A stretch of DNA of 47,982 bases from assembly GCA_023663635.1 (NCBI GenBank), contig JAMPHD010000020.1, positions 1 through 47,982 of the forward strand, written 5' to 3'. Origin of the DNA: Acetatifactor muris. GTDB lineage: Bacteria > Bacillota > Clostridia > Lachnospirales > Lachnospiraceae. The notes under the pieces were generated by a model. It worked only from the letters and a program-made list of their open reading frames with translations. It was not told the origin of the DNA and did no database searches. The position numbers were made by a program, and so were the translations under genes. Below, piece by piece: positions 7,761 to 16,087 of the stretch; the stretch's first letter is position 1; every line of letters begins with the position of its first letter.

Positions 7761-9317
7761 ATGAATAGAAAAAACTCTTCATCCATACGAATACGTATCA
7801 TGGCTGCCCTGTGCGCAGTCTGTGTGTCCGTGTCCTCCGCGGGGATGTCTGCGCTTGCCGCTCCCGCCGTCACCATACGGGAGCAAAATATCGCCGTCAA
7901 TCAGGCCATTCCCGTGGAATCCAACGAAGTGGCCAACTGGCCCACCGGCCCCATTGTCAGCGCCGAATCCGCCATTTTGATGGAGTTAGAGACCGGCGTG
8001 ATCCTCTATGAGAAAAATATACATGCCAAAGAATATCCCGCCAGCACCACCAAGATCCTCACCACACTGATCGCATCGGAAAAATGCACCTTGGATGAGA
8101 CCGTGTATTTCTCTCACGACGCGGTGTACGGCATCCCCGTGGGCAGCAACCATGTGGCCATGAACGAAGGGGATACCCTGACCATGGAGAAATGCCTGCA
8201 GGCCATTCTCATCCGCTCCGCCAATGAGGTGTCCTATGCGGTCGCGGAGCATATCGGAGGCACTTGGGACGGCTTTGCCGAGATCATGAATGAGCGGGCG
8301 GCGGAATTGGGATGCGTGGATTCCCATTTTGTCAACCCGAACGGATTGCCCGATGAAGACCATTACACCAGCGCCTATGATCTGGCCATGATCGGCCGCG
8401 CCTTCTTCTCCAACGAGATGCTCTGCCAAATGACGCTGATGCCTCTGTTGCGTCTCACCAAGAAAAACGGCGAATTGGTGGATGCCAATCAAATGGATCT
8501 GCTGCCCGGCAAAAAATATGCCTACGATTACCTCGTAGGCTGCAAGACCGGCTACACCAACGACGCGCGCAGCTGTCTGGTATCCTGTGCCGAAAAGGAC
8601 GGCATGAAACTGATCTGCGTGGTGCTCAAAGACGAGTCCCCGAACCATTACGAGGACACCATCGCCCTGTTCAACTACGGTTTTAACAATTTTGAAAAAG
8701 CCAATATCTCGCAGGTGGAGACCAAATACAATATTGAAAATACAGGTTTCTACAGCGATAACGATATCTTCGGCAACTCCAAACCCATACTGACACTGAA
8801 TCGGGATGACTGTGTCATCCTGCCCAAGACTGTCACCTTTGAGGATCTGGACTCCGAGATCTCCTACTCCACGGAAAATCCCAACCAGGTGGCGGTCATT
8901 CATTACAGCTACCATAACGTTCCCATCGGTTCCGTCTCCGTGGATCTGGCCACCGATGAAAAGGGAACTTACTCCTTCGATCCCATCGAGAGTCCCGAGG
9001 AACAGGAAGAAAAATCCGAGCGGAACGCCGTCATTTTTATCAATGTGCTGAAAGTGCTCATGTGGGCCGCGGGCATTGCGGCCGCCGTACTCCTTGTGCT
9101 ATTTATCATCAGGTCTTACAAGAGCTACCGCACCAGACATCCCAACGGCAGACGCAACTGGAAACGGGAGCGCCGCAAACAGCGCAGCTACAATCCGACC
9201 CGCCAAAAGCCTATTATGTCTTGGAAAAAACAGAGCATCCGTCAGGCCAAACAGCGCCAAAAGAAATCCGGCCCGACATTCAGATCTTCCCGCAGAAACA
9301 GAAAACCCAAAAGCTAA
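7761..9317 (+). CDS. D-alanyl-D-alanine carboxypeptidase (DacF/PBP5 family)
   Basis: Trims the terminal D-alanine of peptidoglycan pentapeptides outside the membrane. From the ATG at 7761 the protein has 518 residues: a signal peptide (RIMAALCAVCVSVSSAGMSALAA), then the serine-peptidase S11 domain with SxxK at Ser95-Lys98 (ASTTK), SxN at 153-155 (SAN) and KTG at 262-264. A PBP5-like C-terminal domain follows, then a membrane span (VLMWAAGIAAAVLLVLFII) and a strongly basic cytoplasmic tail. The start is set by AGGATGG a few nt upstream and by the promoter, whose -10 box covers the first in-frame ATG. The basic tail of about 65 residues is unusually long. Its end overlaps the convergent exonuclease gene by 4 nt. 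Confidence 0.92.
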   Translation: MNRKNSSSIRIRIMAALCAVCVSVSSAGMSALAAPAVTIREQNIAVNQAIPVESNEVANWPTGPIVSAESAILMELETGVILYEKNIHAKEYPASTTKILTTLIASEKCTLDETVYFSHDAVYGIPVGSNHVAMNEGDTLTMEKCLQAILIRSANEVSYAVAEHIGGTWDGFAEIMNERAAELGCVDSHFVNPNGLPDEDHYTSAYDLAMIGRAFFSNEMLCQMTLMPLLRLTKKNGELVDANQMDLLPGKKYAYDYLVGCKTGYTNDARSCLVSCAEKDGMKLICVVLKDESPNHYEDTIALFNYGFNNFEKANISQVETKYNIENTGFYSDNDIFGNSKPILTLNRDDCVILPKTVTFEDLDSEISYSTENPNQVAVIHYSYHNVPIGSVSVDLATDEKGTYSFDPIESPEEQEEKSERNAVIFINVLKVLMWAAGIAAAVLLVLFIIRSYKSYRTRHPNGRRNWKRERRKQRSYNPTRQKPIMSWKKQSIRQAKQRQKKSGPTFRSSRRNRKPKS

Positions 9318-10318
9318 TTCTGTGTTTCGTCCTTATCCTGCTTTTTGTTCCTGTAAATATAGTCTTTTCCCGCGTGCAGCCTGTGATGCTCTTTTGCCTG
9401 CTGTCTTCGCTGTCTCAGCTCCTCCGCAGCCTCATCGCTGATAAGTTTCGTGGTCTTTACCACATAGACTTTTCCCTCGTCCGTCTTTCGGACCCTGATC
9501 TTGCCCTTCAGATACCCATGTTGTTCACAGTAGGCCAGGCAGTAATAGTTTCTGCCGTTTGCGGTAAACCATTTGATCTTCTTGCGGAGATTCCGGTGAC
9601 AGAGATAGCACTTACTGGAACTTACCTCCCTGTCCGCAAAGGCAGCCGTCTTGTCAGAAAACGCCCGGGAGATGAACTTTGCGTAGGTGTCAAACTGTGC
9701 CTTCACTTCGTCCTCTCTCCGCTCGGGTACATGATATACATCATAGGAAATATTTTTCAAGAGATCCGCATCCCGCAGAAGGATATGGGTGAACACCTTG
9801 GCCGTATAATAGGCATCGCTGAATGCCCGGTGAAAGGGAATGTCCTTCTCCAATCCGAGATAGTCCACCGCGTACTCCAGCGAGCGTCTGGACTTTCTGT
9901 CCTCGTAGGCGATACTGAAAAGTTTCTGCACATCCAGATAGGGCATGGGCCTATCTGACAGTGGCGTCATATTGAAAAACTTCATATTCCGCTGCAGCTC
10001 CGTCAGATCCGCGCTGCCCCAAGTGCAGAACAGGTACTCATCCGGGCCGCACCAGTCCAAAAAAGCAGGGGCCACATCCACGAACAGTCTGCCCCTCTCC
10101 AACTCCCGCATCTGCATGTGGATCAGCTTTCCGGTGATGTGGTGCATCTCCCGATAGACCACCGGCTTTACCAACTCGCTGAACTCGCTAATCATGACAC
10201 CTTCGTCATTTAATTTGATAGCCCCGATCTCAATGATCTCAAAGGGCAGATCCCCCGCCTCTGCCTCCATACCGGTATTGCCCTGGTTCCATTCCAGATC
10301 TAATACGATATATTTCAT
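9314..10318 (-). CDS. DEDDh 3'-5' exonuclease-family protein with C-terminal Cys/His motif
   Basis: 334 residues. The first 190 form an RNase T/DnaQ-type exonuclease: Exo I VLDLEWNQ (D7, E9), Exo II in the FCTWGSADLTEL region, and Exo III HRAFSDAYYTAKV (His then Asp). Such KapD/DnaQ-like proteins trim single-stranded DNA or RNA ends with two metal ions. Unlike minimal members, the protein continues with a basic region holding CYLCHRNL and YYCLAYCEQHG, which looks like a zinc-binding finger, then an Arg/Lys-rich tail. This suggests nucleic-acid binding. It is downstream of two hydrolases on the same strand with a 32-nt gap. The cellular substrate is not known. Confidence 0.8.
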   Translation of the reverse strand: MKYIVLDLEWNQGNTGMEAEAGDLPFEIIEIGAIKLNDEGVMISEFSELVKPVVYREMHHITGKLIHMQMRELERGRLFVDVAPAFLDWCGPDEYLFCTWGSADLTELQRNMKFFNMTPLSDRPMPYLDVQKLFSIAYEDRKSRRSLEYAVDYLGLEKDIPFHRAFSDAYYTAKVFTHILLRDADLLKNISYDVYHVPERREDEVKAQFDTYAKFISRAFSDKTAAFADREVSSSKCYLCHRNLRKKIKWFTANGRNYYCLAYCEQHGYLKGKIRVRKTDEGKVYVVKTTKLISDEAAEELRQRRQQAKEHHRLHAGKDYIYRNKKQDKDETQN

Positions 10319-10350
10319 TCGGTCACACCCCTGTCTGTCAGATCTTGCGG

Positions 10351-11460
10351 CTATCCATAATGTTCTACACCGTCCCGCAATACCGGAAGGGCCTCGTCCA
10401 ACACTTCCTCATGCCAACAGTGCCCGCCCTCCCTGATATCATGGATGGGATAGGCTTTCACTCCATACAGATCATAGGCGGCACGCACGATCTCAATCTG
10501 TTCATACACATTGTCCAATCCGCGGGGACCGTTGAGATGATCCGCCCTGCAGGACTGAAACGCCACCGGCCTGGGAGCGATCAGGGAGGCGATATCTCCC
10601 ATGTCATAATGTTCCCACAGATGCGGCACATAATTACAATTACAGTTATTGTTCAGGATCATCAGCGAATCCTTATATCCGTAGAGATAGCCGCTGATGA
10701 TACACTGTCGGACGCGCTCATCAAGCGCCGCAAGCCATAGCGCCTGCATACCGCCCCCGGAGAATCCCACCACGCCCAACGTGTCAGTATCCCACTCGCC
10801 CCGCTCATATACATAGTCGATCAGCCGCATGGCATCCCATGTACACATACCCGCCACGGTCTCCCCCATGGGCTCCGCCATATGCGCCAACTGAAAACAA
10901 CTGCTCCTCAGAAAAGCCGTCTCATCCCCCGGAGTCTGCATATATTCGTCCCTGCGTTCACCAAAGCCTCTGCAGTCCGGACAAAGCGCCACATAACCGC
11001 GTCTCGCAAGCTGCATGCCATAATCGTAATTGAAAAACTTGATCTTGTCCATCACCGCCGGGATCTCATAACATCCGGCCACGGAGTATTTGCCCGCCCC
11101 CTGATGTCCCGGCAGAGCCAGAAAGCACTGCCGCTTTCCCTCTCCCGTATACGGGGGGATCAGGATATACATGGGCATCCATGTGTCGGGTTCCACTTGG
11201 ATCAACACCTTCTCCCTCACGATCCCGCCGTCCAAGGTGACAGTCTCCTCCAATCGGGCATCCAAAGAGCAGTTCTCCATATACTTCATGCCCAAGAGTT
11301 CCCGGAGGGTATCCCGGGTTCGCTTTTTCCAAGTCTCAAACTCCGCTAAACCCTCTCCCCTGAAGGCATCCTGCCTTGCGTAGCGGTCAAATTTTTTCAG
11401 CATCCCCTGCAGGGAGCCGTAAAATTTCGGTATCTCAATGATTCTTTCCGCGCTGTCCAT
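10351..11460 (-). CDS. alpha/beta hydrolase, Abhydrolase_7/acetyl-xylan-esterase-like
   Basis: 369 residues without a signal peptide. The fold contains LALPGHQG (oxyanion strand), CPDCRGFGERRDEY, the nucleophile elbow GFSGGGMQ near residue 240, an Asp in RADHLNG, and the catalytic His in EGGHCWHEE at the C terminus. The layout resembles the large esterases of the dienelactone/acetyl xylan esterase type. AGGAGG is 7 nt before the ATG. It follows another alpha/beta hydrolase after a 136-nt gap with 15-bp tandem repeats. A role in deacylating a plant polysaccharide fragment is plausible but unproven. Confidence 0.8.
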   Translation of the reverse strand: MDSAERIIEIPKFYGSLQGMLKKFDRYARQDAFRGEGLAEFETWKKRTRDTLRELLGMKYMENCSLDARLEETVTLDGGIVREKVLIQVEPDTWMPMYILIPPYTGEGKRQCFLALPGHQGAGKYSVAGCYEIPAVMDKIKFFNYDYGMQLARRGYVALCPDCRGFGERRDEYMQTPGDETAFLRSSCFQLAHMAEPMGETVAGMCTWDAMRLIDYVYERGEWDTDTLGVVGFSGGGMQALWLAALDERVRQCIISGYLYGYKDSLMILNNNCNCNYVPHLWEHYDMGDIASLIAPRPVAFQSCRADHLNGPRGLDNVYEQIEIVRAAYDLYGVKAYPIHDIREGGHCWHEEVLDEALPVLRDGVEHYG

Positions 11461-11532
11461 ATGCCATCCTCCTGCTCTGTCCCGCTCCCATGGTCATGTG
11501 TTTTCGGTATCCCTTCAGGTCTTATCCCTTTC

Positions 11533-11592
11533 AGGCTCTGTGTTTTCGGGTTCTGTGTTTTCGGGTTCTGTCTCTTCAGCCCCTGTCTTTCC
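11533..11592. repeat. 15-bp tandem repeat, four units
   Basis: Units start at 11533, 11548, 11563 and 11578. The type unit is GGGTTCTGTGTTTTC. Units 1 and 2 differ at two or three positions, and units 3 and 4 are more diverged. It lies in the gap between two same-strand hydrolase genes. Copy number could vary by slippage. Confidence 0.8.
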
Positions 11593-11596
11593 CGGC

Positions 11597-12415
11597 TCAC
11601 AGATGTTCCAACCACTTACGGGCCAGTTCCACCCAGACGCTGCACTCCTCCTGCACATGTCTGCCGTCCGAGGTCTCCGTCAGGCGATTGGCCAAGGCTA
11701 ACCCATGTCCGCCTCGGGGAAAGAGATGGTATTCCACGGAGACATGCATCTTGCGCATGGCGCTGACAAGCAACAGGGAATTTTCCATGGGCACGGATCC
11801 GTCCTCCAATGTGCCCCAGATAAAGGCAGGGGGCGTCTTTGCGCTGACCCGGTTCTCCAACGAGAGCCATTCTCCCAACTCGGCCTCCCTGTCTCCCAAC
11901 AGATTTTGGAAGGAACCCCGATGCGCAAATTCACCCGATGTGATGACCGGATAGCAGAGGATCATACCGTTTGGCTTGAGCAGTTCATGCTCCCCCGCGC
12001 TCAGGTTCAGGCCTTGCGCAAGGAAATCCTCGTCCCAGAACATGCCCAGACACGCCGCCAGATGTCCGCCCGCGGAACATCCCTGCACGATGATCCTGTC
12101 CGCGTCCACATGCCACTCGTTGGCTTTTCTGCGGATCATGCAAATGGCGGATGCCAGTTCCAGAAGAGCCGTGGGATATCTCGCCGGCGCGCAGGAATAT
12201 CTGAGCACCGCCGCATGGTATCCCATGGCCAGAAACGCCAGAGCCACAGGCTCCGATTCCCGGTCCGAGGTGTAGGCATATCCGCCTCCGGGGCAGATCA
12301 GCACCAGAGGCCTGTCCTTGATGGCCATACTGTCGGAATCATCCTGAATATAAGTGATCAGTCGGGCATCGGGAAGTGATCCCTCCACCTGAATGGGATA
12401 AATTTCGTGTATCAT
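11597..12415 (-). CDS. alpha/beta hydrolase, BD-FAE/acetyl esterase type
   Basis: 272 residues, cytoplasmic. It has the oxyanion motif ICPGGGYAYTSDRE, the nucleophile elbow QGCSAGGHLAACLG (Ser near residue 114), and a terminal His in FPRGGHGLALANRL. Length and motifs fit the small esterases (PF20434/Aes-like) that remove acetyl or feruloyl groups from xylan oligosaccharides. It is unrelated in sequence to the next hydrolase downstream apart from the shared fold. A second possibility is a general carboxylesterase. The gene starts 36 nt after the end of proS and may be read from the proS promoter. Confidence 0.82.
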   Translation of the reverse strand: MIHEIYPIQVEGSLPDARLITYIQDDSDSMAIKDRPLVLICPGGGYAYTSDRESEPVALAFLAMGYHAAVLRYSCAPARYPTALLELASAICMIRRKANEWHVDADRIIVQGCSAGGHLAACLGMFWDEDFLAQGLNLSAGEHELLKPNGMILCYPVITSGEFAHRGSFQNLLGDREAELGEWLSLENRVSAKTPPAFIWGTLEDGSVPMENSLLLVSAMRKMHVSVEYHLFPRGGHGLALANRLTETSDGRHVQEECSVWVELARKWLEHL

Positions 12416-12451
12416 GCATGTTCCTCTCCGTTTTAATAAGCTGTTTTCATT

Positions 12452-13888
12452 TTAATAAGCTCTTCCCCAATAAACCATCTTCTTGGCAGGTTTACCGCAG
12501 CAGACGCACTTGTCGGAAATCTCCTCCTGCTCAAAGGGCATACAGCGGCTGGTGACCGCAAGCTCCTCTTTGATCTTGTCCTCACACTCCTGACATCCGC
12601 ACCACATGGCCTTGACGAAACCGGATTTCTCGGCAAAAATTTTCCGAAACTCCTCCCAATCGCGGGCCGTATAAGTATGCTCCTCGCGGTGCGCGCGGGC
12701 GCGCTCCAACATCTCTCTCTGCATGGTCTCGAGAACCTCTGCCACCTTATTCTCCAGTTCCTCCAGAGCCACTTCCAATTTCTCTCTCGTGTCACGGCGA
12801 CAGATCACGCATCTGCCCGCCTCCATATCCTTGGGTCCGATCTCCACGCGGATGGGATATCCGCGCATCTCCGCCTCCGCAAATTTGTAGCCGGGCGTCT
12901 TGTCCGTGTCGTCCACCTTCACGCGGAAACCGGCTTTCAGGCGGTCGCGCAGCTCATATGCCTTGTCCAGAACCCCTTCCTTCTTCTGCTGAATGGGAAT
13001 GATACACACCTGCACAGGCGCCACCTTGGGCGGCAGCACCAGACCCTCGTTGTCTCCGTGTACCATGATGAGCGCGCCGATCATACGGGTGCTCGCCCCC
13101 CAGGAAGTCTGATGCACATACTGCAATGTATTGTCTTTGCCGGCGTACTGAATGCCGAACGCCCTGGCAAAACCGTCTCCGAAATTGTGACTGGTGCCGG
13201 ACTGCAAAGCCTTGCCGTCATGCATCAATGCCTCTATGGTATAGGTAGAGACCGCGCCCGCAAATTTCTCCTTCTCCGTCTTCTGTCCCTTGATGACGGG
13301 GATCGCCAACACTTCCTCGCAGAAATCGGCATATACGTTCAACATCTGTATGGTCCTTGCCTGTGCGTCCTCCGCCGTGGCATGGGCGGTATGTCCCTCC
13401 TGCCACAGAAACTCTCTGGAGCGCAGAAAGGGTCTGGTCTCTTTCTCCCAACGGACTACGGAACACCATTGATTGTACACTTTGGGGAGATCCCTATAGG
13501 AGTGAATGTCATTTTTGTAAAAATCGCAGAACAGCGTCTCCGAGGTGGGACGCACGCAAAGTCTCTCCTGCAGGGGCTGCATACCGCCGTGTGTGACCCA
13601 CGCAACCTCCGGCGCAAAGCCTTCCACATGGTCTTTCTCTTTTTCCAACAGGGACTCCGGAATGAACATGGGCAGATAGACATTCTCCACGCCCGTCTCC
13701 TTGAATCTCTCATCCATCTGTCTCTGGATCAGCTCCCAGATCGCGTACCCGGCAGGCTTGATCACCATGCATCCCTTCACGGAAGTATAATCGATCAGCT
13801 CCGCTTTCTTCACCACATCCGTGTACCATTGGGCAAAATCCTTCTCCATGGATGTGATCGCTTCCACCATTTTCTTATTCTCTTCCAT
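12452..13888 (-). CDS. proS: prolyl-tRNA synthetase, short (archaeal/eukaryotic-like) type
   Basis: Charges tRNA-Pro with proline. 478 residues, the ProS3 type without the editing insertion of the long bacterial form. Class II signatures are present: motif 1 around [16 protein letters not shown], motif 2 in [24 protein letters not shown], motif 3 near [10 protein letters not shown]. The anticodon-binding domain follows, then a C-terminal Cys cluster (CGCQEC ... CVCCGK) expected to bind zinc, ending in the aromatic YWGRAY. GGAGG precedes the ATG. A promoter lies only about 45-75 nt upstream, so the leader is too short for a T-box, and none is seen. Confidence 0.95.
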   Translation of the reverse strand: MEENKKMVEAITSMEKDFAQWYTDVVKKAELIDYTSVKGCMVIKPAGYAIWELIQRQMDERFKETGVENVYLPMFIPESLLEKEKDHVEGFAPEVAWVTHGGMQPLQERLCVRPTSETLFCDFYKNDIHSYRDLPKVYNQWCSVVRWEKETRPFLRSREFLWQEGHTAHATAEDAQARTIQMLNVYADFCEEVLAIPVIKGQKTEKEKFAGAVSTYTIEALMHDGKALQSGTSHNFGDGFARAFGIQYAGKDNTLQYVHQTSWGASTRMIGALIMVHGDNEGLVLPPKVAPVQVCIIPIQQKKEGVLDKAYELRDRLKAGFRVKVDDTDKTPGYKFAEAEMRGYPIRVEIGPKDMEAGRCVICRRDTREKLEVALEELENKVAEVLETMQREMLERARAHREEHTYTARDWEEFRKIFAEKSGFVKAMWCGCQECEDKIKEELAVTSRCMPFEQEEISDKCVCCGKPAKKMVYWGRAY

Positions 13889-13933
13889 TTTCTCCTCCAG
13901 ACTGTGATATTCTTCAGATCACTTTTAAAAAAT

Positions 13934-13961
13934 TCTATACACATTGATGCCGTTTTGTCAA
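13934..13961 (-). promoter_or_regulatory. proS promoter
   Basis: On the minus strand TTGACA (13961-13956), a 16-nt spacer and TATAGA (13939-13934). The -35 box overlaps the stop codon of the upstream Ntn-hydrolase gene. Confidence 0.7.
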
Positions 13962-14968
13962 TTCAAATATAAGACATCCTGCCTATCCTGAAGTTCAAAA
14001 TATTTGATCTCTTTATTTTCCAATTCTTTGTATAGCGAGAGCGCCCGTATGCGGCGGTTGGCTCCCGTGGCGAAATAGTATATCCTGCTCTCCGCGCACA
14101 TCACGGCAATGCCCAAGGTCTGATGATAATCCGCCCCGTCCGCCGTGGCTTTCAACAGTCCCTCCGGAATATCCACCGGCGCGAAACAGCGAAACATTCT
14201 GTCCACCCCGTCCGCCTCGTCCTGACCCCGCACCGCGAAATTCTTTGTCATCGCCATTCTCACAAAGCGGGCCGGAGAAGAATAGTCCCCCGGCAGTCCG
14301 AAACTGCCGCCCGTCCCCCGTCCAAAACAGCGAAATTCTTCGTTGATGATCCTGGTCGGCGGCGTGTTGAGATTGGTCACGGCCGTGTAATTGCGGAGAT
14401 TGGTCCTCTGCCACAGATAGCCCGGGCTGTTGGTCATCACTCCCAGAGTGTTGCGATGGACGTGAATCCCGTCCTCATCGGGCTCTATGATGGCAGCCTC
14501 CCCCGTGGCATCGGAGAACATATAATGCACCGCCATCTCCTCTCCGAACATCTTATCACCGGTCAGGTTGAGGACTGACAAATGCCGTACCGCCTCCTCC
14601 ACCGTCGCGCACTGCCCCAGGAGATATCCCACCAGAAACCCCGGATGGACAGGTCTGTACGCACCCCTCGGCCGCGTGTCATAGAAAGCGCAGCCCGGAT
14701 AGTTCAACAATATGCCCATGAGTCCGCCCTCGTTGATCCCATCCACCATGATCGGCACAGGCGCTCCCAAGATCGCCATGCCGGCAAAGGCATACCTCAC
14801 CACCACCGCCGAGTTGCTCTGTTCCTCCGGCTCCGTTTTCATTCGATAATTCCGCGGAATCACCGCGATCCGGTTGTCATTCAGATTGCCAAACTGATCA
14901 TAAGTCCTGCCGAGCAGATGTTTGCCATCCGCAGTATCCCATGAAAAACCGGTACAGCCCGTCATCAT
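13958..14968 (-). CDS. choloylglycine hydrolase / penicillin V acylase family (linear amide C-N hydrolase)
   Basis: An Ntn-type amidase of about 336 residues that would cleave bile-salt conjugates or similar amides (penicillin V, acyl-homoserine lactone). All the family's catalytic positions can be found: the nucleophile Cys in the MTGCTGF start, Arg and Asp in LLGRTYD, Asn in GILLNYPG, Asn in MTNSPGY, and Arg in SPARFVRMA. The N terminus MTG-Cys resembles the tripeptide leader of Lysinibacillus penicillin V acylase (MLG-Cys), so the Met-Thr-Gly part is probably removed to free Cys. GGGAGGAG lies upstream of ATG 14968; ATG 14965 is equally possible and gives exactly MTGC. The true substrate cannot be told from sequence. 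Confidence 0.88.
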   Translation of the reverse strand: MMTGCTGFSWDTADGKHLLGRTYDQFGNLNDNRIAVIPRNYRMKTEPEEQSNSAVVVRYAFAGMAILGAPVPIMVDGINEGGLMGILLNYPGCAFYDTRPRGAYRPVHPGFLVGYLLGQCATVEEAVRHLSVLNLTGDKMFGEEMAVHYMFSDATGEAAIIEPDEDGIHVHRNTLGVMTNSPGYLWQRTNLRNYTAVTNLNTPPTRIINEEFRCFGRGTGGSFGLPGDYSSPARFVRMAMTKNFAVRGQDEADGVDRMFRCFAPVDIPEGLLKATADGADYHQTLGIAVMCAESRIYYFATGANRRIRALSLYKELENKEIKYFELQDRQDVLYLN

Positions 14969-15044
14969 CCAAACTCCTCCCACCCCGTCAATACGGATTG
15001 CTATCCATATTATACGCTGTGGGAGCATTGAACATTCCCGACGA

Positions 15045-15737
15045 TCATCCTCTCAACTTCTGCAACGCCTTCTCCCCGATCAGGCAATCTCCATGCTCCT
15101 GCAGGATGCTCAACCCGGTCTCATCGGCGCTGTGGAGATAACCGAACTCCATGGCCCGGATACATGCCCGCGAATACCGCTCATGAGAGGCGCTGCCCTT
15201 GCCCACAAAGAGATAATATCGGCCATCCATCTCATACAATGTACTGCTGACCCGAAGATTGCCCGGGAGGACTCTCGCGTATTCCATCACCTGCCGAATG
15301 CCGTCAAAGACGAAGATCGCCGTCTGCGGCTTGTCGGTCGTCTCCGCGGACTCCGCCCGCGCATCTTCGGCATCCGTCCTGCCCGAGGCAGCCGACTCCA
15401 CGATCATGCCCAATTCTTCTCTGGTCTTGAGGAGCGCCTTCTTCACCTCCCGCAGGTATTCCAGGATCTCCCTGCCATGCATCACCTCCGTGGCGTCACT
15501 CTCCGAAAAGGTCAGCAGAAGCCCCTGATCCGGCAGCATCATGATCTGCATGTCGAAGGCAAATTGGGGAGGCTTATATCCCACCTGTTCCGCCGCCTGC
15601 ACAATGATGTCATGCACCACCTGCTTGGCTTTATCATTTCGCAGAATAAAATCTTTATAATCAATCTCATACTCTTCCAACTCCTCATTGGAGAGGAAAC
15701 ATTTCACGGTCTTATCGTCTATACGTTCTATCTTCAT
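15045..15737 (-). CDS. mecA: adaptor protein MecA
   Basis: A 230-residue adaptor that delivers substrates to the ClpC-ClpP protease. The N-terminal domain (MKIERIDDKTVKCFLSNEEL) binds targets. A variable acidic linker near residues 95-130 (ESAASGRTDAEDARAESAET) is followed by the C-terminal ClpC-binding domain with IFVFDGIRQVMEYA and RYYLFVGKGS. The ATG at 15737 gives the standard N terminus; a GTG 9 nt upstream has no room for a ribosome binding site. A leader of about 200 nt from the promoter at 15950-15978 precedes it. Targets in this organism, for example competence or stress regulators, are unknown. Confidence 0.88.
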   Translation of the reverse strand: MKIERIDDKTVKCFLSNEELEEYEIDYKDFILRNDKAKQVVHDIIVQAAEQVGYKPPQFAFDMQIMMLPDQGLLLTFSESDATEVMHGREILEYLREVKKALLKTREELGMIVESAASGRTDAEDARAESAETTDKPQTAIFVFDGIRQVMEYARVLPGNLRVSSTLYEMDGRYYLFVGKGSASHERYSRACIRAMEFGYLHSADETGLSILQEHGDCLIGEKALQKLRG

Positions 15738-15949
15738 CCCTATCACTCCCTGTCTGTGGGTGCCGGTCTCTGAACTCGCAAATTCGCACTCGTTACAGCA
15801 TCTTCATATCATTTCGCAGTGCGCGCTCGTAAAACCTGCGGTTTTCCTCGCTCGCGGGCTTCGCCCTATACATCCGCAATCTGAAAAATTGTCAGCAAGC
15901 TGCCATTTTTTCATCTTACGGATGTGCACTGCTCATTGCCATCGCGTAC

Positions 15950-15978
15950 ATTATACCATACAATCATGCTTTTGTCAT
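15950..15978 (-). promoter_or_regulatory. mecA promoter
   Basis: On the minus strand ATGACA (15978-15973), a 17-nt spacer and a consensus TATAAT (15955-15950). Transcription would begin near 15943, giving a leader of about 200 nt. Confidence 0.7.
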
Positions 15979-16000
15979 TGGTATTTGGAGACAATAATTC

Positions 16001-16029
16001 TTGAAGAACCACGAGGGGTATGATAGAAT
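16001..16029 (+). promoter_or_regulatory. promoter of the aminotransferase-ketoisomerase operon
   Basis: TTGAAG at 16001-16006, a 17-nt spacer and TAGAAT at 16024-16029. It lies 59 nt before the ATG of the aminotransferase gene. Confidence 0.6.
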
Positions 16030-16087
16030 GAAACCATGTTCTTAACTGCGACAGCTTTTTATCGGAAAGGAAATGTGACACTGCGCC

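Larger units (their letters stand above)
15738..16087. other. 350-nt gap: divergent promoters and a structured mecA leader
   Basis: No gene is supported here. The left 200 nt would be the mecA 5' leader. It contains AAAACC/GGTTTT around a 3-nt loop (15835-15849), flanked by GC-rich CGCTCG-type segments, and the imperfect dyad CTCGCAAATTCGCACTCG near 15776. The right half holds two back-to-back promoters (15950-15978 minus, 16001-16029 plus). Confidence 0.6.

Noticed and set aside
11397..11615. 72-codon frame with repeated QNPKT as a repeat protein
   Set aside because: It overlaps the start of the real hydrolase gene in another frame, and the repeats come from the 15-bp DNA repeat; no ribosome binding site.
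13889..13957. T-box riboswitch in front of proS
   Set aside because: The leader from the promoter to the ATG is under 60 nt, too short, and contains no T-box motif or terminator.
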